This document shows positions 24,484-31,441 of a stretch of 42,746 bases of DNA, in pieces. The stretch lies in the IMG/VR virus record IMGVR_UViG_3300043353_000045, positions 1-42,746 of that record; one strand, written 5' to 3'. The notes under the pieces are model-generated. The model searched no databases. It was given only the letters and a program-made list of their open reading frames with translations, and was not told the DNA's origin. The DNA comes from a virus. Both the position numbers and the translations under genes were made by a program. How positions within the stretch are numbered: the first letter of the stretch is position 1; every line of letters starts with the position of its first letter.

Positions 24484-24587
24484 GGCGTGTCAGCATAGCC
24501 TTTAATTCCGGCCCGGAGAGCATCCGTCCAGCAGCGCCCCCTGCGATGGCCTCCAGCTAACCGCCGATTAGCCTGGAACCTGGCCAT
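24480..24587 (-). CDS. Possible 35-residue basic peptide coupled to terS
   Basis: A short frame (MARFQANRRLAGGHRRGR at its start) ends in an ATGA overlap with the terS start. It has no ribosome binding site and could be chance. The 150-base gap it occupies, between the NusG-like gene and terS, may also hold the packaging site. Confidence 0.25.
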   Translation of the reverse strand: MARFQANRRLAGGHRRGRCWTDALRAGIKGYADTP

Positions 24588-24634
24588 GGCAACGTTGGGG
24601 GCGCAAGATAAGGCCGTTTTTTCGATTTGTCCAA

Positions 24635-25138
24635 TCAGGCCTTGACCAGGCTCTCGGTCGAGGCCACCCCGCGGCAGCCGCCGAACAGCGGCAGGAACAG
24701 CTCCGCCGTGCCCGCGGCCGCCCGGTCGAAGAACATGTCGACCCCCGACAAAGGCCCCTTTGACCGGAGGTGCACACGGTCCCCGGCGGCTAAGCCTTCG
24801 TCGAAAACCCCTTGGTGCTCCATCTGCGCCAGGTCGAAGATGACGTCCCCGGGCGCTAGCCACGGCCGGCCCTCGGCATCGGCCAAGATCGGCTTGGGCC
24901 GCCGCAGACCCCGAGCATAGTGAACCCCCGGCACCCGTGCCTCAGGCAACGGCAGGAACAGATACCGGGGGAACAAGGGATTAGCCCGAACCAAGGGCTT
25001 CGTCGCCTTCTGAGGCAGCCAAGATCGACGGAATTGCGGCAGATAGGGATGAAGACCGAGGCGAAGCAGCTCGACTTGGGCGGTGTATTCCGCCGCTGGT
25101 TCTGTGGATACTGCTACCCAACTGTCCGACCGAGACAT
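24635..25138 (-). CDS. NusG/RfaH-like transcription elongation factor
   Basis: A 167-residue protein with an N-terminal NGN-type domain (WVAVSTEPAAEYTAQVELLR, LGLHPYLPQFRR, NPLFPRYLFLPL, VHYARGLRRPKPILA) and a C-terminal KOW-like region (AAGDRVHLRSKGPLSG, then CRGVASTESLVKA). NusG paralogues bind RNA polymerase and suppress pausing or termination. Lying just upstream of the terminase and head-tail genes, it could act as late-operon antiterminator, like RfaH. That role is inferred; the fold assignment is fairly strong. Confidence 0.72.
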   Translation of the reverse strand: MSRSDSWVAVSTEPAAEYTAQVELLRLGLHPYLPQFRRSWLPQKATKPLVRANPLFPRYLFLPLPEARVPGVHYARGLRRPKPILADAEGRPWLAPGDVIFDLAQMEHQGVFDEGLAAGDRVHLRSKGPLSGVDMFFDRAAAGTAELFLPLFGGCRGVASTESLVKA

Positions 25139-25156
25139 TCAAAACGAGCCCCTCTC

Positions 25157-25309
25157 TTAAATCGACGAATCGGGTCCTACCACAGGGCAAGACGAAACGC
25201 CATGGGGGATCGTTTTCACCTTAGGAGGCGGATCTTTCCGATCAAGGCTCTCCAAAGCCCGCTCGGCTTTTTGCGACGACGGTGTTACGCCGTACTTGTA
25301 GATGCTCAT
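25157..25309 (-). CDS. 50-residue hypothetical protein
   Basis: An ATG at 25309 overlaps the stop of the secreted protein gene as ATGA and opens a 50-codon frame starting MSIYKYGVTPSSQKAERALE. The composition is polar and plausible for a real protein. It fills the gap before the NusG-like gene. No family is recognised. Confidence 0.5.
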   Translation of the reverse strand: MSIYKYGVTPSSQKAERALESLDRKDPPPKVKTIPHGVSSCPVVGPDSSI

Positions 25310-25527
25310 TTTACCCGGCAGGCGGCTGACAGGGGCGCGTCATGGGGCAACAGCACAAAGAACGGGGTCTTGTCGTTGGCCTCGACGAACAGCGCGTCGT
25401 AACCCGGCCGGCCTGAAGCCATCCGTTCTATCAACGTGACCTGCTTGCCCCAGACGCATATCTTAGCTTCTTCGCCGTGAGCCGGCAAGGTTCCTAACAG
25501 GGCGAGGGCGATCAGTAATCGTTTCAT
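25306..25527 (-). CDS. Small secreted protein
   Basis: A 73-residue precursor with a signal peptide (MKRLLIALALLGTLPAHGEE, cleavage probably after AHG). The mature part holds two cysteines (ICVWGK and AACRVK) that could form one disulfide. Upstream 80 bases contain a possible TATATG -10 box, and GGAAA precedes the ATG. Function is unknown; a periplasmic lysis or exclusion factor is possible. Confidence 0.6.
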   Translation of the reverse strand: MKRLLIALALLGTLPAHGEEAKICVWGKQVTLIERMASGRPGYDALFVEANDKTPFFVLLPHDAPLSAACRVK

Positions 25528-25606
25528 GAGAGGGTTTCCTGTGTTTCAGTGTCGTGAGCATATATCCTTACCCGTAAGAAGTAAACCATTCATCTGCAAA
25601 ATATTG

Positions 25607-26005
25607 CTACACCCCCGTCAGCACCCGCTGGATCTGGCTCCAGTCCCAGGGCAACTCAGGCAGCCACAGAACCGGCACCACGGCCTTAAGGCCTGAGGCC
25701 CCCAGGACGTCAGCCTTAGCGCCGTCGATCAACGAAAGCTCGTGGCCCTGCCGAACCACAGCCACGAAGCACCGGCCGCCCAGTCGTGAGCGTCGGAGCA
25801 GCCAGCCGATCTGCTCAGGCCTTAACCGGACTGCCCAAGCGTTTGTAGATTTGAATTCCACCCAGCCCTGATGGCCGCCGGGGAACACGTACTCGTGGTC
25901 TGGCACGCCCTGAGAGGTCGCTCCTGTTTCGATGGCGGTCCATTGGGCTTGCCTGAGATTCTGGCGGAACATCCTCGGCAGGCCGCCATCGCGTGGTGCA
26001 TTCAC
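25607..26005 (-). CDS. VRR-NUC / Holliday-junction resolvase-like nuclease
   Basis: A 132-residue protein of PD-(D/E)xK type: GVPDHEYVFPGGHQGWVEFK gives D, E and K of the active site, followed by LRPEQIGWLLRRSRLGGRCF with the helix and strand seen in VRR-NUC domains. The start is GTG at 26005, overlapping the TSCPD stop as GTGA. Likely a structure-specific nuclease for phage recombination or debranching before packaging. Confidence 0.72.
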   Translation of the reverse strand: MNAPRDGGLPRMFRQNLRQAQWTAIETGATSQGVPDHEYVFPGGHQGWVEFKSTNAWAVRLRPEQIGWLLRRSRLGGRCFVAVVRQGHELSLIDGAKADVLGASGLKAVVPVLWLPELPWDWSQIQRVLTGV

Positions 26006-26307
26006 AACTTGTCTACAACGGCCCCGACGATCGACGTCGGCGACCCTGAGGAATCGCGCGTGATCGCGCTCTTGATCGTGTCGAGCGTAGCGCCATGCTG
26101 AAGGGCGATCGACAGAAGGATCGCGCCGTCTCTGGCAATGGCCTCGACCATTTCCCCCGTCTTGCCGCTGGTGATAAACACTTCGCCTAACCGGCCGTCG
26201 GAGTAATAGCCGATCGTTATCTTGTGTGGCGTCAAGAAGCCGCCGAATGGCAATTCAAAGCTTTCACTACGGCGCCTAGCCGGCATGATCTCTCTCGCTT
26301 TCATCAT
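26002..26307 (-). CDS. Stand-alone TSCPD-domain protein
   Basis: A 101-residue protein: ITIGYYSDGRLGEVFITSGK, then AIARDGAILLSIALQHGATL and SSGSPTSIVGAVVDKL. This is the pattern of TSCPD domains found at the C-terminus of B12-dependent ribonucleotide reductases and as stand-alone proteins in Rhizobiales and their phages. No reductase is in this window. AGGAGG lies five bases before the ATG. It is the first gene after the candidate origin, so its transcript may start there. Confidence 0.7.
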   Translation of the reverse strand: MMKAREIMPARRRSESFELPFGGFLTPHKITIGYYSDGRLGEVFITSGKTGEMVEAIARDGAILLSIALQHGATLDTIKSAITRDSSGSPTSIVGAVVDKL

Positions 26308-26330
26308 CTGCTCCTCCTAGAATCGTTGGG

Positions 26331-26375
26331 AGTTGGGAGAGTTAGCGACGATCCGTGGTGGCAACTCTCCCAACT
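26331..26375. repeat. 13-bp inverted repeat
   Basis: AGTTGGGAGAGTT at 26331-26343 pairs with its complement at 26363-26375 across a 19-base spacer. The core GGAGAGTT recurs in the arms of the longer inverted repeat nearby. Confidence 0.7.
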
Positions 26376-26492
26376 TGGTAGGCCTCGATAACATCTTGAA
26401 AGGCATTCAGTGGTCCGTTTGAAAAAAGCTAGTTCCACGGCTTCCGTCTCCCGTCGGTTGGTCTGAGACCCGCAGGACCTGCGGGGCTGTCA

Positions 26493-26668
26493 CGACGGTG
26501 ATAACGGTGATGGTTTGAACTCTCCAGCGAAAACCGGTTTCCTCGGCAGGGGGCACAAACCGTTGTTTTCATTATATGTTCTCACTTTGATCTAAGTAGC
26601 ATGCGGGGGACCGTTATTGGTTTTCACTTTTCGTCGGAGAGTTCAAACCATCACCGTTATCACCGTCG
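26493..26668. repeat. 33-bp perfect inverted repeat
   Basis: Positions 26493-26525 are the exact reverse complement of 26636-26668. After two mismatched bases the match resumes for six more (26528-26533 with 26628-26633). The right arm abuts the primase stop codon. Each arm holds two adjacent CGGTGAT-containing nonamers and one AACTCTCC. Confidence 0.85.
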
Positions 26669-26669
26669 G

Positions 26670-28961
26670 CTAATTGTGCGCTGCCGACCCAGGGCCCGCC
26701 AGCCCCGCAATCGCTGCGGCCCTTTCCTCGCGGGAAAGTTCCTTCTTAGCATAGACGACTACCCCCCGTGACGACCCCGGCAATGGCCAAAGACCATCCG
26801 CCTTGTTGGGGTTTCTCACCCTCGCGTAGCCCGCTGTGTCCATCCTAGAGGGGAATAGCCGGAGGTTCTTTCGGTCCTCCAGCCACACTTGAATGCTTTG
26901 AAAAACGGGGTTCCCGTTCGTAGCTTCTATGATCATGTCCCGTGTCACCACCTTCGGATCGCCGATCTGCATCAACAAACCGGCCAGCTCAGCCCCCTCG
27001 GAAGGCGTCGAATCTTGAACGATTTCCCAGAACGCCTGGGTCTGCGGCGGCGGGATGTAGGGACTGAAGCTGCTCACGTCCAAAGTCTCCAGGTACTCAG
27101 CCACGTCTTCCAATCCACCGGTCCGGTACCATTCCCAGATCCCCTCGAAGTACCCATCCTCGATGTCGCCGCGCATGACGAGCGAGTCCAGGACGTAGTG
27201 CCTGCGGTCGCTGGGTGGCAGCCACAGCGACGCCTTGTCGTTAGTCGTCATCAGGACCAGGCAGCAGTTCAAGACTGACCGATGCGGGATGTACTTTTCA
27301 TTCACGAGGATCGTCGAGGGCGGGGCGGCGATCAGCACCTTAGTCCTTTCGTAGAACTGAGGCCGGTTGATGTCGCCCAGGTCCCGGATCTCGTTGATCA
27401 AGACGACTACGTTCTGGAAGTAGCCGTTGTACGCGGACTGAATGTCGTGCGGCGATATCTCGACGAAGTTCCAGCTGCCGACGGCGTGACGCATGGGCTC
27501 GATCAGGGTATCCTTGCCGATGCCCTGGTCGCCCAGAAACACCAGCGCGTGGTTGACCTTGGCCCCAGGGTTCTGCACCTTGTACGCAAACGTCTGAATA
27601 ATCCTATCAGCCTCGTTAGGGTAAAGCCGATGAACGTGGTCCACCCACCGCTGAGCGCTGCGCCCCTGCCAACTGACGGTTCGCCGCGGCTGGTACATGT
27701 TAAAGGCCCGCTTGTCCTTGGCCTCGACCCAGCCGCCGCTCAGCAGGTGTTTCTCCTGGATGATCATGGGTTCGCCGGGTGCCCACAGAACCTGCTGCAC
27801 GCTGCGGTTGTTGTCCAGCCAGACCGACGCCCGAACCATGATCGGCTCACCCTCGGCGTCCTCGCCAGCCTTGACCTTGCCGAAGTAGTTGTCAACGACC
27901 GTCGCCGAGAAACCCCGGTTGGTCCCGGCGTAGATGTACCGATGGCCCTCGTGGTCAGCCCAGAAATCCGTCAGGGCTAACTTAGCCGGCAGGATCTCAG
28001 CCTGGTCCTCGGGGGCTCCTGGGACTGCGCCAGAGCCCCGTGGGTGCGATGGGTTCCAGCCTGGGCTGTCCTGGTTGGCCAACATGATCAGCGTACCCAC
28101 GGTCACCCTGCTGGGCGGACTGCCCTGCAGCTGCCGCCATTTTTGCTGGGTGGCCTCAGGGTCGTAGCCGTTGGGCTTCTCCCAGCGCTTGGAAAAGTCG
28201 TCGAACAGCCGAAAGCCCAGGTCGCCGCTGTCGGCGGAGTAGATCGCCATCGCGATCTTAGTCCAAGCGTCGCGGCCCAGGTCGGCAGGGTTCTTGATGG
28301 CCTTGACGCAGGCCTCCAGCTTCTCGTCGCTCATGGGCTCGTAGTTGCTGCCGAAGGCAGGACGGCCTGACGACCCCCGCGGCCGCAGCGTGATCAGCTC
28401 CAGCAGCCACGGCGGCACGTCGGCTATCTTCACCCCTAAGTTTTCCCAGGTATAGGCCTTGCCCTTGCGCTTGGTGGGGGCGATCACGATCATGCCGCCG
28501 TCGCCGCGGATGTCGATGCCGTCGACGGGAACGCCTGAGGCATTGATGACCGTGACCCCGGCGGGCCGGTTGAACACCCAGTGCCGGCCGCCTGACGGTG
28601 TCCGTGCCCGTAGCGTGTCAGGCAGCGCGCCGTGTTGCGCCTCCAGGGCTGCCATGGCCTCCGGCCCGCCGCCGCGTACGTGGCCTTCCGCTGTGTCAGC
28701 GTCCACAGTGACCAGGTTGTTCTCCTCCATCGGCAGGCCAATGCCTGCGGTGGGGAACCTGGTCCAGTATTCTCTGACTTTGTCTGGATCGCGGGTGCAG
28801 CCCCAGCGCTCGCCGTTCGATCCCTTGGACAGGTAAGACGCCCGGGTGTTCGGCGGGACAGGGAACACGGCCCATTTTTGTACAGTAGTGTACGAAAGGG
28901 CGGCTTGGCCGTTTGGGCTTAAAGGTTTACTTCCACCCGCGGAATGATTATTGGATGGCAT
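26670..28961 (-). CDS. Bifunctional primase-polymerase / helicase
   Basis: A 763-residue replication protein. The N-terminal archaeo-eukaryotic prim-pol domain (about residues 20-190) has the catalytic VTVDADT (84-90) and SGGRHWVF (123-130). A PriCT-type linker domain follows (about 212-282). The superfamily 3 / D5-like helicase has Walker A GDQGIGKDT (477-485) and Walker B VVVLINEI (519-526). It would prime and unwind at the origin. An AAAGG precedes the ATG. The gene ends directly against the long inverted repeat. Confidence 0.85.
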   Translation of the reverse strand: MPSNNHSAGGSKPLSPNGQAALSYTTVQKWAVFPVPPNTRASYLSKGSNGERWGCTRDPDKVREYWTRFPTAGIGLPMEENNLVTVDADTAEGHVRGGGPEAMAALEAQHGALPDTLRARTPSGGRHWVFNRPAGVTVINASGVPVDGIDIRGDGGMIVIAPTKRKGKAYTWENLGVKIADVPPWLLELITLRPRGSSGRPAFGSNYEPMSDEKLEACVKAIKNPADLGRDAWTKIAMAIYSADSGDLGFRLFDDFSKRWEKPNGYDPEATQQKWRQLQGSPPSRVTVGTLIMLANQDSPGWNPSHPRGSGAVPGAPEDQAEILPAKLALTDFWADHEGHRYIYAGTNRGFSATVVDNYFGKVKAGEDAEGEPIMVRASVWLDNNRSVQQVLWAPGEPMIIQEKHLLSGGWVEAKDKRAFNMYQPRRTVSWQGRSAQRWVDHVHRLYPNEADRIIQTFAYKVQNPGAKVNHALVFLGDQGIGKDTLIEPMRHAVGSWNFVEISPHDIQSAYNGYFQNVVVLINEIRDLGDINRPQFYERTKVLIAAPPSTILVNEKYIPHRSVLNCCLVLMTTNDKASLWLPPSDRRHYVLDSLVMRGDIEDGYFEGIWEWYRTGGLEDVAEYLETLDVSSFSPYIPPPQTQAFWEIVQDSTPSEGAELAGLLMQIGDPKVVTRDMIIEATNGNPVFQSIQVWLEDRKNLRLFPSRMDTAGYARVRNPNKADGLWPLPGSSRGVVVYAKKELSREERAAAIAGLAGPGSAAHN

Positions 28962-29214
28962 AACTGCAACCTTTCTTGTTGTGGGTTGTAGGGACTACAG
29001 CCTTTCCGGTTGTGGTGGTTGAGTAAGGGCTCTCGTTGGTAGGGATGCTGAGGAGAGCCTTCGTGCTGCTGATGATTTAGTCCATAATGAGCCCCCCTCC
29101 AGTGGATTGAACCGTCAGGTTACATTGAAACCCCAGCACCTACGCCGCGGTGCTGGGGTCCTTTTGTACCACGCCTATTTTTTGAAGATGACTGTTTTTT
29201 ACTGTGACACAGTT
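28962..29214. other. Gene-free gap upstream of the primase
   Basis: I see no coding frame on either strand. The primase ribosome binding site is at the left end. A strong hairpin is at 29131-29158. The rest is unstructured, with an imperfect CTCTC-rich stretch near 29025-29065. It probably holds the primase promoter, but I cannot point to convincing -35 and -10 boxes. Confidence 0.5.
29131..29158. terminator. Strong 10-bp hairpin terminator
   Basis: CCCCAGCACC pairs perfectly with GGTGCTGGGG around an eight-base loop. The plus-strand flank is TCCTTTTG and the minus-strand flank TTTC, so it could act in either direction. For the leftward genes it would end the transcript of the gene stopping at 29215. 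Confidence 0.65.
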
Positions 29215-29460
29215 TTATCTAGCCTGCCAGGCTTCGACGCTCTCATACCATTTGCTCCCGTCGTACACCCGGCCGTCAGGGTAACGGATCGTCGTGAGTT
29301 TCTCCATTTGCGGCAATGGATGATAAGTCACAGGGAAAGGACGAAGTAGTGCATCGTCTATGACCGACCAAGCGATGATAGGGAAACGATCACCGTTTTC
29401 TAATATTACTTCGTGTCCTGGCTGAGCGGGGACTATAGTTCGTGCCACGGTTACCTCCAT
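29215..29460 (-). CDS. Hypothetical 81-residue protein
   Basis: The protein begins MEVTVARTIVPAQPGHEVIL and is rich in beta-type residues, with IRYPDGRVYDGSKWYESVEA near the end. A GGGGG precedes the ATG by six bases. I do not recognise it. Its stop codon lies in a 13-base sequence repeated exactly at the stop of the next gene upstream. Confidence 0.55.
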   Translation of the reverse strand: MEVTVARTIVPAQPGHEVILENGDRFPIIAWSVIDDALLRPFPVTYHPLPQMEKLTTIRYPDGRVYDGSKWYESVEAWQAR

Positions 29461-29467
29461 TGAAAAC

Positions 29468-29491
29468 CCCCGCTGCTAGAAGCAGCGAGGG
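29468..29491 (-). terminator. Hairpin between two minus-strand genes
   Basis: CGCTGC and GCAGCG form a six-base stem with loop TAGAA, extended by CCC/GGG past a one-base bulge. On the minus strand the stem is followed by GGGTTTTCA, a short U-tract. It lies between the stop at 29510 and the start at 29460. Confidence 0.5.
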
Positions 29492-29509
29492 TCTGTTTGA
29501 AACACAGTT

Positions 29510-30202
29510 TTATCTGCGGCGGCCCTTCCTCGTCGTCTGCGCGGGCTCGGGCTCGGCGGCGGCTTCCTCGTCTTCAACGACGAACAAGGATTTCTTCTCC
29601 CACCCTACCAGGGTAAGGATCGGCTTCTCGATGCGGCCGAACTCCTTGTTCGAGTGCTTGTACGACTCAGAACCAATCTCGATGATCGGCCACTCGTCTT
29701 CGTGCTGCGCCATCTGGTCGCCGTAGGCCTTCGTGAACTTTCCTACAGCGCTGATGCCGCCCTGACTTGACGTGATGAACGTGAGGGCGACGTCCGTGCT
29801 GTACCGTTTGCCCACAGGCTTCATGAGGAGCCAGTTGTTGAACTGCCAGGGGTCGCGGGGCTTGTCGTTCGTGTCGAGCTCCCACTGCTCCTGGTCCATG
29901 TCGCCCAGCTCGGCGCGCTTAGGCGGTGCCCAGCCTTCCGAGATCTTCCCCCGCCGGTGCTCGACGGGCTTGTTGTCCTTCCAGCACTGGAACCCCGTGA
30001 ACATCTCGTCCATGTTCACGACGAACTTCGTAGCTGCCACCACTTCCTCTTCCTCCGCTCCCTTCAGCCAGTGGCCCTTGCTGAACTTCAGCAACGAGCC
30101 CACGATCGTCTGTTGGCCCGAGACGGCCTCACCGTACTGCTGGAAGTAATTTTTCTGGAGGTTGACGAGATTGTTCTGTTTCGTCTTTGTCAGATCGTCC
30201 AT
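29510..30202 (-). CDS. Conserved phage protein with acidic tail, possible DNA-binding accessory
   Basis: A 230-residue protein including LLKFSKGHWLKGAEEEEV, FVVNMDEMFTGFQCWKDNKP and PRDPWQFNNWLLMKP, then TFITSSQGGISAVGKFTKAY. I recognise this as a protein common in alphaproteobacterial phages and placed next to RecB-like nucleases, without known function. The C-terminus is acidic then Arg-rich. A single-strand binding or recombination-accessory role would suit its neighbour. AAAGG precedes the ATG by eight bases. Confidence 0.6.
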   Translation of the reverse strand: MDDLTKTKQNNLVNLQKNYFQQYGEAVSGQQTIVGSLLKFSKGHWLKGAEEEEVVAATKFVVNMDEMFTGFQCWKDNKPVEHRRGKISEGWAPPKRAELGDMDQEQWELDTNDKPRDPWQFNNWLLMKPVGKRYSTDVALTFITSSQGGISAVGKFTKAYGDQMAQHEDEWPIIEIGSESYKHSNKEFGRIEKPILTLVGWEKKSLFVVEDEEAAAEPEPAQTTRKGRRR

Positions 30203-30256
30203 CGTTATCGTCCTTTGTTCCGCGGAATGCGGTGCGGCAACTGTACCATTGTTTTT

Positions 30257-31363
30257 TCAGATCAGGACTATTTTTTTGTCTATGGTCAGCTGCGACGAGG
30301 GTTCGCCCGTGGACTTGAACTGCTCGATCTTGATTTTCTTTTTCTCCAGGAACTTGACCACTGCGTCCATGTCCCAGCTGGTGCGGCCCTTGACGGGCAC
30401 CCAATTCACGACGCCAGGAACTTTCTTAGTCCCTAACTCCTGCAGACGAGTCTTGATCACGTCTTGCATCTCCCGGTACTTCTCGTCGGCCTCGGCGCGG
30501 GCGTAGTGGTGCTTCAGGGCTTCTCGGCAGAGGTCCAGGATTTCAGCAACTTTCTGCTGGTCCAGCCCCACTTCTTCGGTGGGCACGTTGCCGCGCATGT
30601 TGTTGCACAGGCGGCTCCAGGGACACCAGCCGCATTCCTTGCCGCCGGCGATCCAGCCTTCGGGCTTCTGGTCGTGGGGGTCTCCGGCCAAGATCCTGGC
30701 GGCGCGGCTCTTGGCTTTCTCGAACAGGTCCTCGTCCCAGGCCACGACGAACTCGCTGACTTCCTGCCAGAACGAAGCATCGACGTAGGAGATGATCGCG
30801 TGCAGCGGCTTGTACGGCGTCAGCTCGCGGATCAGGCCCATCTGAACTTGGACTTGATACGCGTGCTGGGCCTTTTCCTCAACCAGGTTCACCCGCGGGT
30901 CTATCGACTTGCACTCGACGACAACATCGGTTTTTTTATTACAAACGATGCCGTGATATTTCAGAAGCTCATTCCCCCGGCCAACGACCACCCCATCCGG
31001 TGTGGCCGAAAGGGCTCCAGACGTCAGGGTTTGCTGCTCAGGCCAGGCCATCTTGAGGTCATCGCCGAACTTTGCCCTCATGGCTGGCGCCCACAGCTGC
31101 TCCTCAATCACGCTGCCGCGGACGTGGGCGCCCCAGTTCTCGGGCAACGCCAGAGATCCTCTCTTGTCCCCTTGCCGCTTGGCCGCTGTCTCGGCCGCGT
31201 CGGTCTGGTATCCCTTCTTCAGGAAGTGCATCCGCCGCGCGCACAGGCCGATCTCGGACGCGCCGATGGTTTTTGTCCGATCGGGGAACGTCTTTCCCAT
31301 CTGGCTGCCGTACGAGTGGATCACTTCTGATATGGTCGTTGATGACTGCTTGCTCAGTGCCAT
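30257..31363 (-). CDS. Cas4/RecB-like PD-(D/E)xK nuclease with Fe-S cysteines
   Basis: A 368-residue protein. Active-site residues: D123 in TPDGVVVG, E150 and K152 in VVECKS, and Q170 in the AQHAYQVQVQ motif. Cysteines: C41 near the N-terminus and C244, C247, C253 in CGWCPWSRLC, the C-x2-C-x5-C spacing of Cas4/AddB iron-sulfur nucleases. Likely an exonuclease for recombination. The extra 110 C-terminal residues are helical, with a charged YARAEADEKYREMQD segment. GGAGG lies four bases before the ATG. Confidence 0.8.
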   Translation of the reverse strand: MALSKQSSTTISEVIHSYGSQMGKTFPDRTKTIGASEIGLCARRMHFLKKGYQTDAAETAAKRQGDKRGSLALPENWGAHVRGSVIEEQLWAPAMRAKFGDDLKMAWPEQQTLTSGALSATPDGVVVGRGNELLKYHGIVCNKKTDVVVECKSIDPRVNLVEEKAQHAYQVQVQMGLIRELTPYKPLHAIISYVDASFWQEVSEFVVAWDEDLFEKAKSRAARILAGDPHDQKPEGWIAGGKECGWCPWSRLCNNMRGNVPTEEVGLDQQKVAEILDLCREALKHHYARAEADEKYREMQDVIKTRLQELGTKKVPGVVNWVPVKGRTSWDMDAVVKFLEKKKIKIEQFKSTGEPSSQLTIDKKIVLI

Positions 31364-31441
31364 TGTCCCTCCACTTGATCCAAGATTGTTGCGGGCCTGC
31401 CGCGAGGATCAAGACTTCTCTACCATAGACAAAGGCAGTTT

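Larger units (their letters stand above)
26308..26669. other. Repeat-rich non-coding segment, candidate replication origin
   Basis: No gene fits here. The segment contains a 33-bp perfect inverted repeat with a 110-base spacer, a 13-bp inverted repeat, an 8-bp GC-rich hairpin (26469-26485), a perfect AAACCGGTTT palindrome (26531-26540) and an AT-richer stretch near 26565-26600. Tandem nonamers CGGTGATAA and CGGTGATGG form the arm of the long repeat. It lies directly after the primase-helicase gene, where phage origins often sit. A complex transcription attenuator is the alternative. Confidence 0.5.

Noticed and set aside
26493-26668. Inverted repeats as ends of a transposable element
   Set aside because: The 110-base interior has no transposase and there are no flanking target duplications; a miniature element is not excluded but nothing supports it beyond the arms.
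27282-27980. Plus-strand open frame opposite the primase-helicase
   Set aside because: Antisense shadow of a gene with clear Walker motifs.
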